Assembly: GCF_004664715.2 (NCBI RefSeq)
Contig: NC_051063.1
Coordinates: 69,922,518-69,986,517, forward strand
Direction: 5' to 3'
Length of the DNA stretch: 64,000 nt
Origin: Peromyscus leucopus
Lineage: Eukaryota > Chordata > Mammalia > Rodentia > Cricetidae
Position numbers and translations under genes: made by a program. This document shows positions 44,890-55,689 of this stretch, one piece after another. Below the pieces are notes generated by a model, which saw only the letters and a list, made by a program, of their open reading frames with translations, made no database searches and was not told the origin of the DNA. Positions within the stretch are counted from its first letter, which is position 1. The number at the start of each line of letters is the position of its first letter.

Positions 44890-46060
44890 ACTATATCATC
44901 TTTTTTAAGTTTAAGAAATATATGGGCATTTCTCACAGCATTTTACTTTCAATATGTCTATATCTTTATATTTAAAGTTGTTTTCCTAATAAACAGCATA
45001 TTGTGAGTCTTCCTTTATAATCCAGATTGATACTTTGTCTTTTTAAAAAAATAATTCATTTATTTTTATTTTATGTTCATTTGTGTTTTGCCCGTATGTA
45101 TGTCTGTGTAAGGATCTTGGGTTCCATAGAACTATATTACAGACAGTTGTGAGCTGCCATGTGGTTGCTGGGAATAGAACCTGGGTCTTCTGGAAGAGCA
45201 GTCAGTGCTCTTAACTGCTGAACCATCTCTCCAGCCCCAGTCATCTCTCTCTTTTTTTAATCAGACTATCTCATTTATATTTAATGTACTTATTGATACA
45301 GTTGAGTTTAAGTCTTCAGCTTCTGTATTTTGTGCCTTTGTACTTCCATGTTACGTTTCTATTTTTGTGTGTGTGTGTGTTAACTGAATATTTCTTATTC
45401 TTGCTCTCTTATTGACTTTCTAGTGATTTCTGCCTAAAAATGTATTTTTTGGTTGTTCTAGGGATATCATACACAGTCTCAATTTATCTATGTTTTATGC
45501 TCATATATTTTGCTTTTGTCTTTGTTCCAAGCCATAAAATGTTTCTATTTTGTTTTAAGCTCTGAATGTTATTTAACAAGGTAGTACAACAGTTGTTATT
45601 ATAACTGTTGTTAGTGCTTGGGTTTGAACTCAGATCCTTGCACATTCTAAACAGGAGTGTGCACTGAGCTATCCCTGCAGCCTCAAGAGTCTCTTATATT
45701 GTACACAAGTTGACACTTCTAGCAACCTGCATTCCTGCCTATTGACCTGAATTTCTACTTACTTTTATTTCCTGTTAGCCTGAAAAACTTCCTTTAAGAT
45801 TTCTTGTTTTGTGTGTGCTTTTGACAAGCTCCTCACTTTTTGCGTATCTAGAAAACTCTTCATTTTAGAAGGTTGCTTCCAGTGGACACACAGTCCTAGC
45901 TTGAGAGGTTTTTTTGTTTGTTTGTTTTTTTTGGCTTCTATCATGTCTGGTGAGAACTCAGCCATTGTTCTTACAGAGTTCTTACCTCTGTGCAAGTCTC
46001 TCTTTCCTAGGTCCTTAGCTGCCTCCCTAGGGACAACCATTATCAATTTCTAATGGCTTC
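44890..46060 (-). mobile_element. Old L1 (antisense), interrupted by SINEs
   Basis: AT-rich blocks such as tatttaatgtacttattgat, ttgagtttaagtcttcagc and ..gtctggtgagaactcagcc.. resemble the reversed 3' region of old L1M elements. It is broken by a B3 SINE (45046-45238) and a B4/ID fragment (about 45610-45690). Confidence 0.55.
45046..45238 (-). repeat. B3-type SINE
   Basis: tttatttttattttatgttc, ..tgtgagctgccatgtggttg.., ..ctgaaccatctctccagccc: reversed B3 body. Confidence 0.9.
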
Positions 46061-46107
46061 TTCTAGCAAAATCCTATGCATATGTAAAGATTACAATGTA
46101 TTTGCAC

Positions 46108-46350
46108 TAGAGACATGACTCAGTTGGTAGAGTACTTGTCTAGGATGCCTGGAGGTCAACCATCTTAGCCTATATGGCAAGGTTCAGGACAGTGAGAGGC
46201 GCTGTCTAAAACAAAACAAACAAAAATCCAAGACCAACCAACCTAAAACAAAAATGAAGATGGGGGACCCCCAAAGAATGACAATGACATTGTTTTCTGG
46301 CCTCCACACAGATGAATGAGCACATACATGCACATGCTGCAGTTCAAGCA
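46108..46350 (+). repeat. B4-type SINE
   Basis: gactcagttggtagagtact, ..acagtgagaggcgctgtc.., ..tgttttctggcctccacac.. with several indels. Confidence 0.65.
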
Positions 46351-46368
46351 TTAACACATCACATGAAA

Positions 46369-46530
46369 CTGGGCATAGTGCCCCTATAATTGTAGCAATG
46401 GGGAGGTGGAGGCAGGTGGATCAGAAGTTCAAAGTTACCCTTGGCTGAGTTTGTGGCCAGCTTTGGATATATGAGAGCAACTCAGCGTGGGATAGGCGAG
46501 AGCTTGTCCAAAGTAAAACAAAACAAAAAA
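46369..46530 (+). repeat. Old B1-like SINE
   Basis: gggaggtggaggcaggtgga, ..ggccagctttggatatatga.., A-rich tail. It carries a small internal insertion relative to B1. Confidence 0.6.
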
Positions 46531-46560
46531 CAAAAGAATGGAAGGAAAAAGGAAAGCATT

Positions 46561-46563
<3 letters not shown>

Positions 46564-46605
<42 letters not shown>
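46564..46605. repeat. (CA)n microsatellite
   Basis: About 21 CA repeats. Confidence 0.97.
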
Positions 46606-46607
<2 letters not shown>

Positions 46608-47344
46608 TCATACCACACTCCCTGTTCATGGCCTGCCTCTTTTTACTTAATAAGATGCTGATTTGGAAAATAGACCATATTAGTAGCCCTACCTCATTTG
46701 AAATAGCTTGGTGACAATCAGTAGTGTGTATGTCAACATTTATTTCACCAGTCCAGAGCATCTACACTCAGCATATCTCAGCTCATTTGTTCTTCGGCTA
46801 TGTCTTCCTGATTGTTACCTCATTCTCAGGAAGTCCAGGCCCCTGTGAAGCTCCGAGGCAGGAGGTGACTTTTCTGTTTAGACAGAATGGTGTTCTACAG
46901 TGGGGGTGTGCATTCATGGAAGAGAAGGGGACTTCCTAGAGTGCAAAAGAATGGCCGCCAAGACAGAATGACATCACAAGCAACTCCTATGAATCGGAGG
47001 CAGCGGTTCTCGGGGTCTAGTTTAACAATGGAGTGAGATTGTCACATTTCCACAAAATACTGCGTTGAAGACACTACTTCCAACAGGGACTTCTGTTTCT
47101 GTCCTCCTGTGGCAAGTACAGCTTGCTTGTCAAGCAGTCCTATGGACTTGGACAGAAAGACTTTCTTACAGCCACAAATGTAGCTGTTTTGTCGAAGCTC
47201 ATGCAAGCGGAGAAGAGATGAGCTGTGTTGCCATCAAGTTTTTTGGTTTGTGTTACTGCCAGCAAGGCTGAATATTCAGACCACTGACCAATATGTGGTA
47301 GGTAGGTGCAATAAGGTTGAAGACCATGATAAAGACCATGGTAA
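46606..47344. other. Unassigned DNA
   Basis: No repeat or gene signal recognised. Confidence 0.4.
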
Positions 47345-47584
47345 AATGTGGGTGCTTTGGAGCCGGGAGATGCCTCAGTCAGGAAAGGGCAGGCATGAAG
47401 CCCTGAGTTTGATTCCCAGAACCTATGTAAGACACCCAGGAGTGATGCTGTACAGTTGGAACCACAATCCTGGGAGGTGGAAACAGTGGCCCTGGGCCTG
47501 TCTAGCCTAACTTGTTTGGAGAGTTTTAGGTCAGAGAAAGATCCTGTCTTAAAACAAAACAAAACAACATCCAAACCCCCAAAA

Positions 47585-47945
47585 TGTGGTGATATTTTGT
47601 TTGTGATCTAACAAATAAAGCTTGCCTAAAGATCAGAGTGCGGAGCTAAGCCACTAGTTAGCCATAGAGGCCAGGCAGTGGTGGCACACACCCTTGAGCC
47701 CAGCACACGGGATCACACTTTTAATCCCAGCACTAGGGAGGTGGAGACAGGAAGTGATATGGCTGGGCAAGAGAGGAATATAAGCCAGGAGGAGACAGGA
47801 GTCCAGCCGCTTTCAGGCTGAGGATTTGGTAGAGATAAGAAGTCTTTCTAGTGGCTGGCTGCTTTGTTTCTCTGATCTTTCAGCATTTACCCTGATATCT
47901 GGCTCTGGGTTTTTGTTATTAAGACACCAGTTAGGATTCGTGCTA
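47585..47945 (+). mobile_element. 5' LTR of the truncated provirus
   Basis: tgtggtgatattttgtttgt to ..ggattcgtgcta. It contains two B1-like heads (gccaggcagtggtggcacac and cacttttaatcccagcacta) and the 3' block atctggctctgggtttttgt. Same family as 20553-21087 and 59580-60075. Confidence 0.88.
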
Positions 47946-47949
47946 TGTC

Positions 47950-47967
47950 TGGCATCCAACTTGTGGA
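47950..47967 (+). promoter_or_regulatory. Retroviral primer-binding site, degraded
   Basis: tggcatccaacttgtgga lies 4 bp after the 5' LTR. It resembles the tRNA-Lys-type PBS (tggcgcccaacgtgggg) with a few changes, supporting the class II assignment. The position after the LTR is diagnostic; the tRNA identity is an inference. Confidence 0.7.
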
Positions 47968-48408
47968 GCATGAATTCACAAAAAATCCACTTGCCCATGA
48001 CTTGGCAGCCATCGGCACAGGCCGGAGCTGCACATGGCTGGAGTCACTACCCCAACAGCTAAGGTTTTGTTGCGGCCTCTCTGCAGCAAACTCCATAGGC
48101 TTTTGGGCTCCACAAACCACAGGAGTTAGCCGCTTTCTCACGTTACCCTGTGCAGAAGGCTGGCTCATTGACTTCTTGTCTCCCGGTGGGTTGTGTCTCT
48201 CCCTGGAACTCCTCTGGGGGCTGCTGTCACCCTAGGTAGCTGCCTTGAAACCTGCCCAGGCTTCTACTGCTCTGCTTCTCTGATCTTTCAACCCAATATC
48301 TGGTTCTGGTTTTTATTAAGACCAGTTAGGATTTGTGCTATACCAAACAACCGAAGATATGTAGGGCCCAAGGAATGACAGGCCAAGTTGTCTTCTGGCC
48401 CCCATAGG

Positions 48409-48411
<3 letters not shown>

Positions 48412-48462
<51 letters not shown>
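48412..48462. repeat. (CA)n microsatellite
   Basis: About 25 CA repeats at the 3' end of the split B4-type SINE. Confidence 0.97.
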
Positions 48463-48465
<3 letters not shown>

Positions 48466-48472
48466 GCCACAG

Positions 48473-49267
48473 AGCCTGAGACTAATATTTAACACTAGAG
48501 GAAAGATAGCAATGTCAAAATCAGAAAGTCAAATCCTTTATTGTCTGTGAAATGTGACAAGGCAGGAGAGGTTAATCATGTCTCATAACCAATGTCACCC
48601 TCATGACTTCACTCCAAGGAAATGCTTGCTTTCCTGAGTTCAAAGTCATTGGCTCAAAACATTTCAGTCTTCAAAGCTGAGAGCCTCATACAGGTGGACG
48701 AACGCTGCCTTGCATGTGTGTGCCGTGGCACCAGGTTAAGTTTGGCTTATACAATTTACATGGCAGAGGCTTCTGGAAGGAAAAAAGAAAGATTCCTCGC
48801 TTTGATTAAGCTAGATGGGTCATTAGGTCTCTATTATGTTTTCCACAGTTGGCTGTGGTGGAATGAAGAATCATTGTGTTTATGACCTGAGAACTCTTTC
48901 CGCTAAATGGAAATGATATGAGTTCAATGACACAATTACCCTCCTTGGTTCTGGGAGCAAATATGGAATCTGTCCCTAAAGTGTTTTAATTGCTCATGCA
49001 ACTTTATGGAATTGTTAAAAGTCTGCAGCAGCTGTATGCATCTCTCCCTGCTCAGATAACTATCTGAGGGGCACTTTGAACAGACTATTCTAAATTCTTT
49101 GTCCTTCTGAAAACTGGAAATTTCCTGTCTTAAAAAAGGTTGACAGCATCTTTGGATGCTGTGGAAACTGCTAGCAATGCCCATGTGCTGTGTGTTTACC
49201 ATACATTGAGCTTTGCTCTAGGCATGAGAACAGGAAATCAATGATTCTACTTGCTGCTGTTCATTTT
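48473..49267. other. Unassigned DNA
   Basis: No repeat or gene signal recognised. Confidence 0.4.
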
Positions 49268-49476
49268 TAAAACCTATTTTTAAGAGAGAGAGAGTGTGTG
49301 TGTGTGTGTGTTGTACATAAGTGTGCTGCCTCTGAAGACCAGAAGAGGGCGTTGTGTCCCCTGGAGCTAGAGTTACAGATGATTGTGAGCTGCCATGTGG
49401 GTGCTGGGAATTGAACCTGGGTCCTCCGCCAGAGCAGCAAGCACTCTTAATGGCTGGGCCACCTCTCCAGCCCCAA
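49268..49476 (-). repeat. B3-type SINE
   Basis: gagctagagttacagatgat, ..tgagctgccatgtgggtgct.., ..ggctgggccacctctccagc: reversed B3 with a short GA/TG head. Confidence 0.9.
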
Positions 49477-49753
49477 CTGGACACTGTTATCCATGGCTTA
49501 GAGTGCATGACCCACTCAGTTCTCACAAAACCCTGTGAAGTTGTGTTAGAGTTACTTCTCTTGTTTCATGCTCAAATTTCGGACAAGAAGAGCTCAAGCA
49601 GGAAGAGTTTGAAGATATAGTCCATTATGATGAGGGAAGCGTGGTGGCAGGAGCAGTTCTCAGCTGCAGCAGCAGGAGGGTGAGGCTGCTTGCTTATATG
49701 GCAGCGGATCAGGAAGCAGAGGAAGGGAAACTGTAGCTTGAGTTTTTCCGCCT

Positions 49754-50145
49754 TGCCCACAGTCAGGACAAATCTTTGCCACCCGCCAGTCCCACAGCCG
49801 CTCAGACCCAACCAAGTAAACACAGAGACTTTATATTGCTTACAAAACCGTATGGCCGTGGCAGGCTTCTTGTTAACTATTCTTATATCTTAAAGTAACG
49901 CATTTCTACAAATCTATACCTCGCCACGTGGCTGGTGGCTTATCAGCGTCTTCACATGCTGCGGGTCATGGCGGCGGCTGCAGCATCTCTGGTCATTGCG
50001 ACAGCTGCAGCGTCTTTTTCTGCCTTTGTCCTTTTATTTCTCCTCTCTGCTAGTCCCGCCTATCTTTCCTGCCTAGCCACGGCCGATCAGGTTTTATTTA
50101 TTAACCAATCAGAACAACTTGACATACAGACCATCCCCCAGCACA
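49754..50145 (-). mobile_element. ERV2-like LTR, GC/CpG-richer family
   Basis: On the plus strand tgcccacagtcaggacaaat.. to ..gaccatcccccagca. Reversed, it carries a CCAAT-like gattggttaataaataaa, gagaaataaaaggac (TATA-like), then CpG-containing gccgccgccatgac. I recognise it as a common cricetid LTR. No TSD was found, and it may extend right to about 50260. Confidence 0.7.
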
Positions 50146-50429
50146 GCCAAGTGCAGACCATCTCAAACACCTGCACTCAGGCCCATGGTCCTAATCATCC
50201 TCTATATGGACCTGCTGGGTAACACCACAAAGAACCCAAGAAGGGCTCCCACAGGACATACAAATCATCCCACAGCAGGAAACATGGGAATTTAATTGAC
50301 GTTCATTGACTTCAGCCCACAAAGATGGCACCACCTACTTTCAAGGCAGATTCTTCCTCCTCAGTTAATCCTGTATGGAAAAGGCCTGAAAGATACATTC
50401 AAAGGTATGTCTTACCAATCCCTTAGGTA

Positions 50430-50431
<2 letters not shown>

Positions 50432-50475
<44 letters not shown>

Positions 50476-50742
50476 TATGTGGAAGTCAGAGGTGGTTGAT
50501 ACCTAGTATTTTCCTCCACTGTTCCCTACCTGGTTTTATGAGTTTGGATCTGTCTTTGAACTCAGAGCTCATCGATTTGACTAGGCTGGCTGGGTAGCCA
50601 GCCCCAGGGGTCTACTTGTTTCCATCTCCCCAATGCTGGGATTACAGGTTAGGACTTTACTTGGGTGCTGGGATCTCAACTCAGGCCCTCATGCTTGCAT
50701 GCAAAGAACTTTACCAAATGAACCACCTATCTGTCTAGTACC
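50432..50742 (-). repeat. B4-type SINE headed by (TG)n
   Basis: (TG)n 50432-50473, then tatgtggaagtcagaggtgg, ..gactaggctggctgggtagc.., ..atgcttgcatgcaaagaac..: reversed B4-type. Confidence 0.8.
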
Positions 50743-51900
50743 CCTAGGTGGTTCTTAATTCAATAAAGTTGATGATTGAAATTGACCATCATAGGCAGGT
50801 AATATTATTAGCTCTATTATCCAGACAGGAGAGGCAGTGAAGAGGACACCTAAGCCAGGTAATTAGTAATTGGGAAAGACAGAGGCCCAGGCAGGCCACC
50901 TTTGAGATGATGATCTGGCCCACCATGGTTGGCCTTTCTCACATGAGAAGAGAGCGAGGCTGAACAAAGCTATGGCAAGTGTTTGAGCTCAAAAGTCATG
51001 GGGCAGAAACCAGGGATGTGCTGCAGTATCCCAATCACAGAGCTTGGAACCACTCATTCCACAAGCACTGTTGAGTTCTATACTCATCCATGGAAATGAA
51101 AGCCCAGTCACTAAGGAGTCCTACAGGATGTGTGTTACATACAGGGCTAGGAAAGAAAATGACTTCCTTAGGGGCAAAAAAGGCTGCTGGGAAGCCAGAA
51201 GTTGAGGAGGTCCTGTGGGATGTACCTGACCAGGATATCCAGAGGAGGAGAGGCATCAATTTCTACATGAGAGAGAAGTGGCTTAAACCAGCTGCTTGGA
51301 TGCCATAGTTCTTGATTTCTTTTTATGAAAATCACATGTAAAATGAGAAAGTTAAATTTAGTGACCTTCCCGGTCACTTCCACCTTTGAAAATCTCAGAT
51401 TCTCTCGGCTTATGCCTTATGGGCACTGATTAATGGACCTGACAGTACACTGAAGAATTCAATGAGAAATTTATTTAATTGTATCTTAACTATCTTCACC
51501 CCAGGAAGTCATCTGATAGTTCTTATTTGTTGAAAGAATGGAGAGTTCTATCAAAGTTTCTCTGTCCATGAGCCCCTCCTGCAGCCCCAACCCATAGGCT
51601 TTAATCCATCCTTACAACACTGTTTGAGTTATAGAATCCTTCTACTTAGGCAGATGACTTAATGTCTTCATTTGCCCATTAAATATACTGCATGCCTGAC
51701 ACTCTTTATAAATAATTAATTGATGGACATTAAAATATTAAACTACTGTGTCCTCTCAATTAGTTCATAGTATTTTTTTTTTATCTCAGGTATGTGCTAA
51801 TAACAGTGAGTTCAGCAGCCAACAGTTAACATTGCCTCCTGGTAGCTTGGAGTCTATACTCTAGTGTAGCATATTATTGCTGGAGGCCCAGAACTCAGAC
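50743..51900. other. Mostly unassigned DNA
   Basis: A possible reversed MIR lies at 50795-50895 (ctctattatccagacaggag). The rest is unrecognised. Confidence 0.35.
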
Positions 51901-51904
51901 ATTA

Positions 51905-52080
51905 TTCAGACTTTACCTTTTAGAGCAGTGTGACCCTGAGCAAGATGCTTATCCTTTCTAGATATCACTTTCCACATATGGAAATGGAAGACATTTATAA
52001 ATAACCTCAAAGGATTTCTTAGGAAGAACAAATAATTTGGAAAATTAGTTGGTATTTCAAAAGGGCTTAGAAAAATACCC
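51905..52080 (+). repeat. MIR-like SINE
   Basis: agcagtgtgaccctgagcaa, gatgcttatcctttctagat and catatggaaatggaagacat follow the MIR core order. Confidence 0.7.
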
Positions 52081-52109
52081 AAGACATGGTTGGTTTCTAA
52101 GTTAGCAAA

Positions 52110-52778
52110 ACCAATAATAATCTAATTAATAAGTGGGCTAAAGACCTTAGTAGGCATCTTTCAAAAGAAGACATACAAATGGCTGAGAAATATGTACAAT
52201 ATAGTCAACCTTACTATCAGTCAACAGTTTGCTACTGTGACAAAACACCTGAGATACACAAGTGATAATGAGAAAAGGTTTGCCTCTGCTTATAGTTCCA
52301 GAGGCTTCAGCCCATGATTCCTTGCTCTGATTGCCTTGGGCACAAGAATGAAAGGAATATGTGATAGAGGAGGGTGCTCACCTCATGGTGGTTGGGAAGC
52401 AAAGAGTGAGAGAAGAAAAGGCTGGAGTCCCAATGTCTCCTTCAAGGGCACAACTCATGACTTTCCTTCTAGTAAGCCCAGTTTCTGAGGGTTCTATCCT
52501 CTCCACAAAGTGCCGCACTGGTGACTAAGCTTTTAAGCAGGGGCCTTGGAGACAGCCAGCTCTAAACTGTAGTTATAATCACTAGGGAAATGAAGATACA
52601 AATAGTTTTGAGACAGCAGCTTAGCCAGGTTAGGAAGGTCATTGCCAAAAAGACAAAAGGGAATGTGTGCCGAGAGGGTGTGCAGAAAGGAGAGTGCTTA
52701 CACAATGTAGGTGGGGACATAAACCAGTCCCGGCTACTGTGGAAAACAGTCCTGGGGTTCCTCTGAAAAGTAAGGTGA
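52110..52778 (+). mobile_element. Old L1 ORF2 remnant, interrupted by a MaLR LTR
   Basis: Sense ORF2-like DNA: aagaagacatacaaatggct (52168), then after the insert cactagggaaatgaagatac, ..agagtgcttacacaatgtag.. and actgtggaaaacagtcctgg. A further piece (53640-53790: aacgccactgctgggtgtat, ccaccagtggatg) lies beyond the younger insertions. No open frame survives. Confidence 0.75.
52217..52575 (-). mobile_element. Old MaLR-type LTR inside the L1
   Basis: gtttgctactgtgacaaaac.., ..aggtttgcctctgcttatag.., ..aagcaggggccttggagac..: reversed MaLR-like order, strongly diverged. Confidence 0.55.
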
Positions 52779-52849
52779 GGGGTTGGTAAGATGGCTTAGT
52801 GACCGCCAAGATGGCTCATTGGTTAAGAGGGCTGGATGTGGTGCTGTGC

Positions 52850-53560
52850 ATGGCAGTTAACACAGATGCTCAGAACCGAGTGCTCAGTCACTAATGAGAC
52901 ATCTACTTCATCCCCCTCTTCAAGGCTCTGGGACCATTGCAGGAGAGGTGTGGAAAGATTTTTTAAGAGTCAAAGGTGGTGCCAGGCGGTGGTGGTGCAT
53001 GCCTTTAATCCCAGCACTCGGGAGGCAGAGGCAGGCGGATCTCGATGAGTTCGAGGCCAGCCTGGTCTCCAAAGCGAGTTCCAGGAAAGGCGCAAAGCTA
53101 CACAGAGAAACCCTGTCTCGAAAAACCAAAAGAAAAAAAAAAAAAAAAGAGTCAAAGGTGGGGGAGGACTAGAGAGAAACAGTGTCTTTTGGACACTACA
53201 GCTACTGTGGCTGCCTGAAAAAGACCTGAACATGATCAATCCAGTCAACACTCCAGCATAGGGAGGAGGGAGAGGCTCACAAACCCCCATCAGTAACTGA
53301 GGAGCTGAGGATAGCTGAGGTTTCTTGGGGAAGAGGGAAAATCAGTTTTTTTTTAAAAGAGGATGGTTGACCATGCTCCAATGGATGGTATACCCAAGAG
53401 TATATGGGCAGTACAAATTGGACTCAGTGGGCTAAAAAAGATGTATGAAGTTGGAAGGGGTTGGCGGGTGGGAGTGGATCTTGGAGGAGTTAGGGAAAGT
53501 GACTATAATTAAAATACATCGTATGAAATGCTCAAAGAATTAAAAAGTATTATATTTAAA
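52850..53560 (+). mobile_element. L1 3' UTR (Lx-like), with a B1 insertion
   Basis: cactaatgagacatctactt, ..ggctctgggaccattgcag.., [B1], ..ccaagagtatatgggcagta.., ..gtggatcttggaggagttag.., ..tcgtatgaaatgctcaaaga. It is collinear with the 3' UTR at 13750-14800. Confidence 0.85.
52981..53146 (+). repeat. Young B1 SINE with 15-bp TSD
   Basis: gccaggcggtggtggtgcat.., ..gagttccaggaaaggcgcaa.., ..accctgtctcgaaaaacc, A-rich tail. Flanked by exact aagagtcaaaggtgg at 52965-52979 and 53147-53161. Confidence 0.97.
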
Positions 53561-53636
53561 AGAGTGCTTGTTGTATAACCATGAGCGCACACATGTGCAC
53601 AGACATTCACACAGACAGATAAAATAAATAGAATAG
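53560..53636 (+). repeat. B3-type SINE remnant
   Basis: gagtgcttgttgtataacca, ..cagacagataaaataaatag. It may be the 3' half of the SINE whose head lies at about 52780-52845 (ttggtaagatggcttagtga), with the L1 3' UTR inserted between. Confidence 0.45.
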
Positions 53637-53945
53637 TTCTAACCCCCATGACTGAGCAACGCCACTGCTGGGTGTATAGTTAAAGGAGATAACATCATCA
53701 TGTTGAAGAGACACACACTCTTCAAAGATTATTGGGAGATTAGTGGATACTATCTAAATATCCACCAGTGGATGAAAGTTGGAGGCCAGCCCAAGTTACA
53801 TAGTAAGACCTACTTTAAAAACCCAAACCATCATAAAAGTTTGATGTGGTATACATGCTAGTTACCTTGTTTAATCATTACTAAATGAGTAGCTAAGACT
53901 ACAAAGTAAGGCTCTGTCTTTAAAAAAACAAAAAGTCTACAACAT

Positions 53946-54165
53946 GGGCTGGAGAGATGGCTCAGTGATTAAGAACATTTGTTGCTCTTGCAGAGGACCT
54001 AGGTTCAATTCCCAGCACTCAGATGGCAGCTCACAACTATCTGTAACTCCAGCTCCAGGGGATCTGATGTCCTCTTCTGATCTCCATAGACACCAGACAC
54101 ACACATGGTGCACACACATCATGCAGGCAAAACACTCATAAAATAAATTAACTTCAACAAAACAC
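53946..54165 (+). repeat. B3-type SINE
   Basis: gggctggagagatggctcag.., ..ggttcaattcccagcactca.., ..aactccagctccagggga.., aataaatt tail. Little diverged. Confidence 0.95.
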
Positions 54166-54202
54166 AATAAAAAAAACCTCATCCCTTCAAAATAATCACA
54201 AA

Positions 54203-54350
54203 ATATTTTTTGTAAGACAATGTCTTTCTAGGTAGCCCTGGCTGTCCTGGAACTCTTTATGTAGGCCAAGCTGGCCTGGAACTCAGAGAGAGCTTCCTGC
54301 CTCTACCTCCTAACTCCTGGGATTAAAGGCATGTGCCACCATGTCCAGCA
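54203..54350 (-). repeat. B1 SINE
   Basis: ggtagccctggctgtcctgg.., ..ctggcctggaactcagag.., ..ctgggattaaaggcatgtgc: reversed B1. A weaker sense B1-like fragment lies at 54530-54610. Confidence 0.9.
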
Positions 54351-54800
54351 AAAAACATTTTAATAATGTATTAATTGCTCATATTAATGGGGCTCATGTA
54401 ATACACATATACACTGTATATGGGTTAGCTCCAACCACCTCCTTTGCACGTCCCCCCAACATAATCTTTCCAATATCCAGTAATCTCTATTGTATCATCA
54501 AGTCATGTTAGCTTCTGCATATGAGCCATGTATGGTGGCATGGGCCTGTAATCACTACACTGGGCAGGATGACAACTTAGTGAGACTCCGCCTCAAAAAC
54601 ACAACACAGAACAAAAGATTCTGTATGCGGGGAAGATGGCACGGTGCCTGTCTTTCTCCAACTGGCTTAGATCACATCTTCCTTCCAGATCCATCTGCTT
54701 TGCTGAAAATAATAGAATTTCATTCTTCTTCATGAGCAGCCAGACCTCAAAGAAGATTTAAAGACGTGCAGGCCACAGAGAACATGAAGGTAATAAAAGC

Positions 54801-54960
54801 AATGAAGACCAGAAGGTAATGGAGACCTGAAGGGAATGAAGACAGGAAGGCCATGAAGACCTGAAGATCATGAAAACAATGGATACCAGGAAGGCTATGA
54901 AGACCTGAAGATCATGAAAACAATGGAGACCATGAAAGCCATGGAGACCTGAAGGAGATG
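54801..54960 (+). repeat. 17-bp / 44-bp tandem repeat
   Basis: atgaagacctgaagg-like units recur every 17 bp at 54801, 54818, 54835, 54852 and 54869. A larger 44-bp unit (54851, 54895, 54939) is superimposed. Purine-rich on the plus strand. Not a SINE or LTR I know. Confidence 0.85.
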
Positions 54961-54975
54961 AAAATGAAGGAGATA

Positions 54976-55312
54976 ATAGGGCTCTGGCAGAAATTGAAAC
55001 TTGATGTAATAGGGACTTGAAGGCATCATAGACGACTGGGAGATTCTGTCATGAGGAATTTAACCTTGTCCCAGAAGAGGTCTGGTCTTTGCCTTCAGCC
55101 TCTGGGTAGTCAACTCTAGGCCTCTGGAATGTGCATACTTTCATGCAGTGTTTAGCTTTTGATATTACCCACATTTATGATGTAATGTTAAGTGAAAACT
55201 TTGAGTCATGTGGTATCAGCTGACCTTCCAAGATGCTGGAAACAAAGTCTCTTCTTGGACCATCAGTTGTGCCCTCATGCTGAAGCCCCAGGAAAGGCTC
55301 CAGACATGAAGA
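54976..55312. other. Unassigned DNA
   Basis: No repeat or gene signal recognised. Confidence 0.4.
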
Positions 55313-55317
55313 CTTGC

Positions 55318-55684
55318 TATCTCAGTCAGGGGTTCTATTGCTTTAAGAGACACCATGGCCACCGCCACTCTTATAAAGGAAAACGTTTCACTGGGTCTGG
55401 CTTATTGTTCAGAGGTTTAGTCCACTGTGACCAAGGTGGGAAGCATGGTGGCACATAGGTAGACATGGTGCTGGAGAAGGAGCTGAGAGTTTTACATCTG
55501 GATATGTAGGCAACAGGAAGAGAGATTGACACTGGGCTTGACTTGAGCATTTGAAACTTCAAAGCTCATCCCCACAGTGACACAATTCCTCTAACAAGGC
55601 CACACCTACTCCAACAAAGCCACACCTCCTGATAGTGCCACTCCCTATGGACCTCTGGGGGCCATTTTCGTTCAAACCACCATA
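55318..55684 (-). mobile_element. MaLR-type LTR with 5-bp TSD
   Basis: On the plus strand tatctcagtcaggggttcta.. to ..gttcaaaccaccata, flanked by cttgc at 55313-55317 and 55685-55689. Both terminal TG/CA dinucleotides have decayed to TA. It is the unexpanded sister of 26992-27540. Confidence 0.9.
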
Positions 55685-55689
55685 CTTGC

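Larger units (their letters stand above)
47585..48342 (+). mobile_element. Truncated ERV2-like provirus
   Basis: A 5' LTR (47585-47945), a primer-binding-site-like sequence, about 300 bp of leader, then the last ~75 bp of an LTR again (48269-48342: tgatctttcaacccaatatc, ..tttgtgctata). It is flanked by ccaaaa (47579-47584) and ccaaac (48343-48348), a 6-bp TSD with one change. No gag, pol or env reading frame is present. It is a broken relic. Confidence 0.85.
47345..48472 (+). repeat. B4-type SINE split by an ERV2 provirus
   Basis: The 5' half (47345-47584: gagtttgattcccagaacct, ..gatcctgtcttaaaac..) and 3' half (48343-48472: aaggaatgacaggccaagtt, ..cttctggcccccataggc.., (CA)n) join into one SINE when 47585-48348 is removed. 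Confidence 0.8.
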
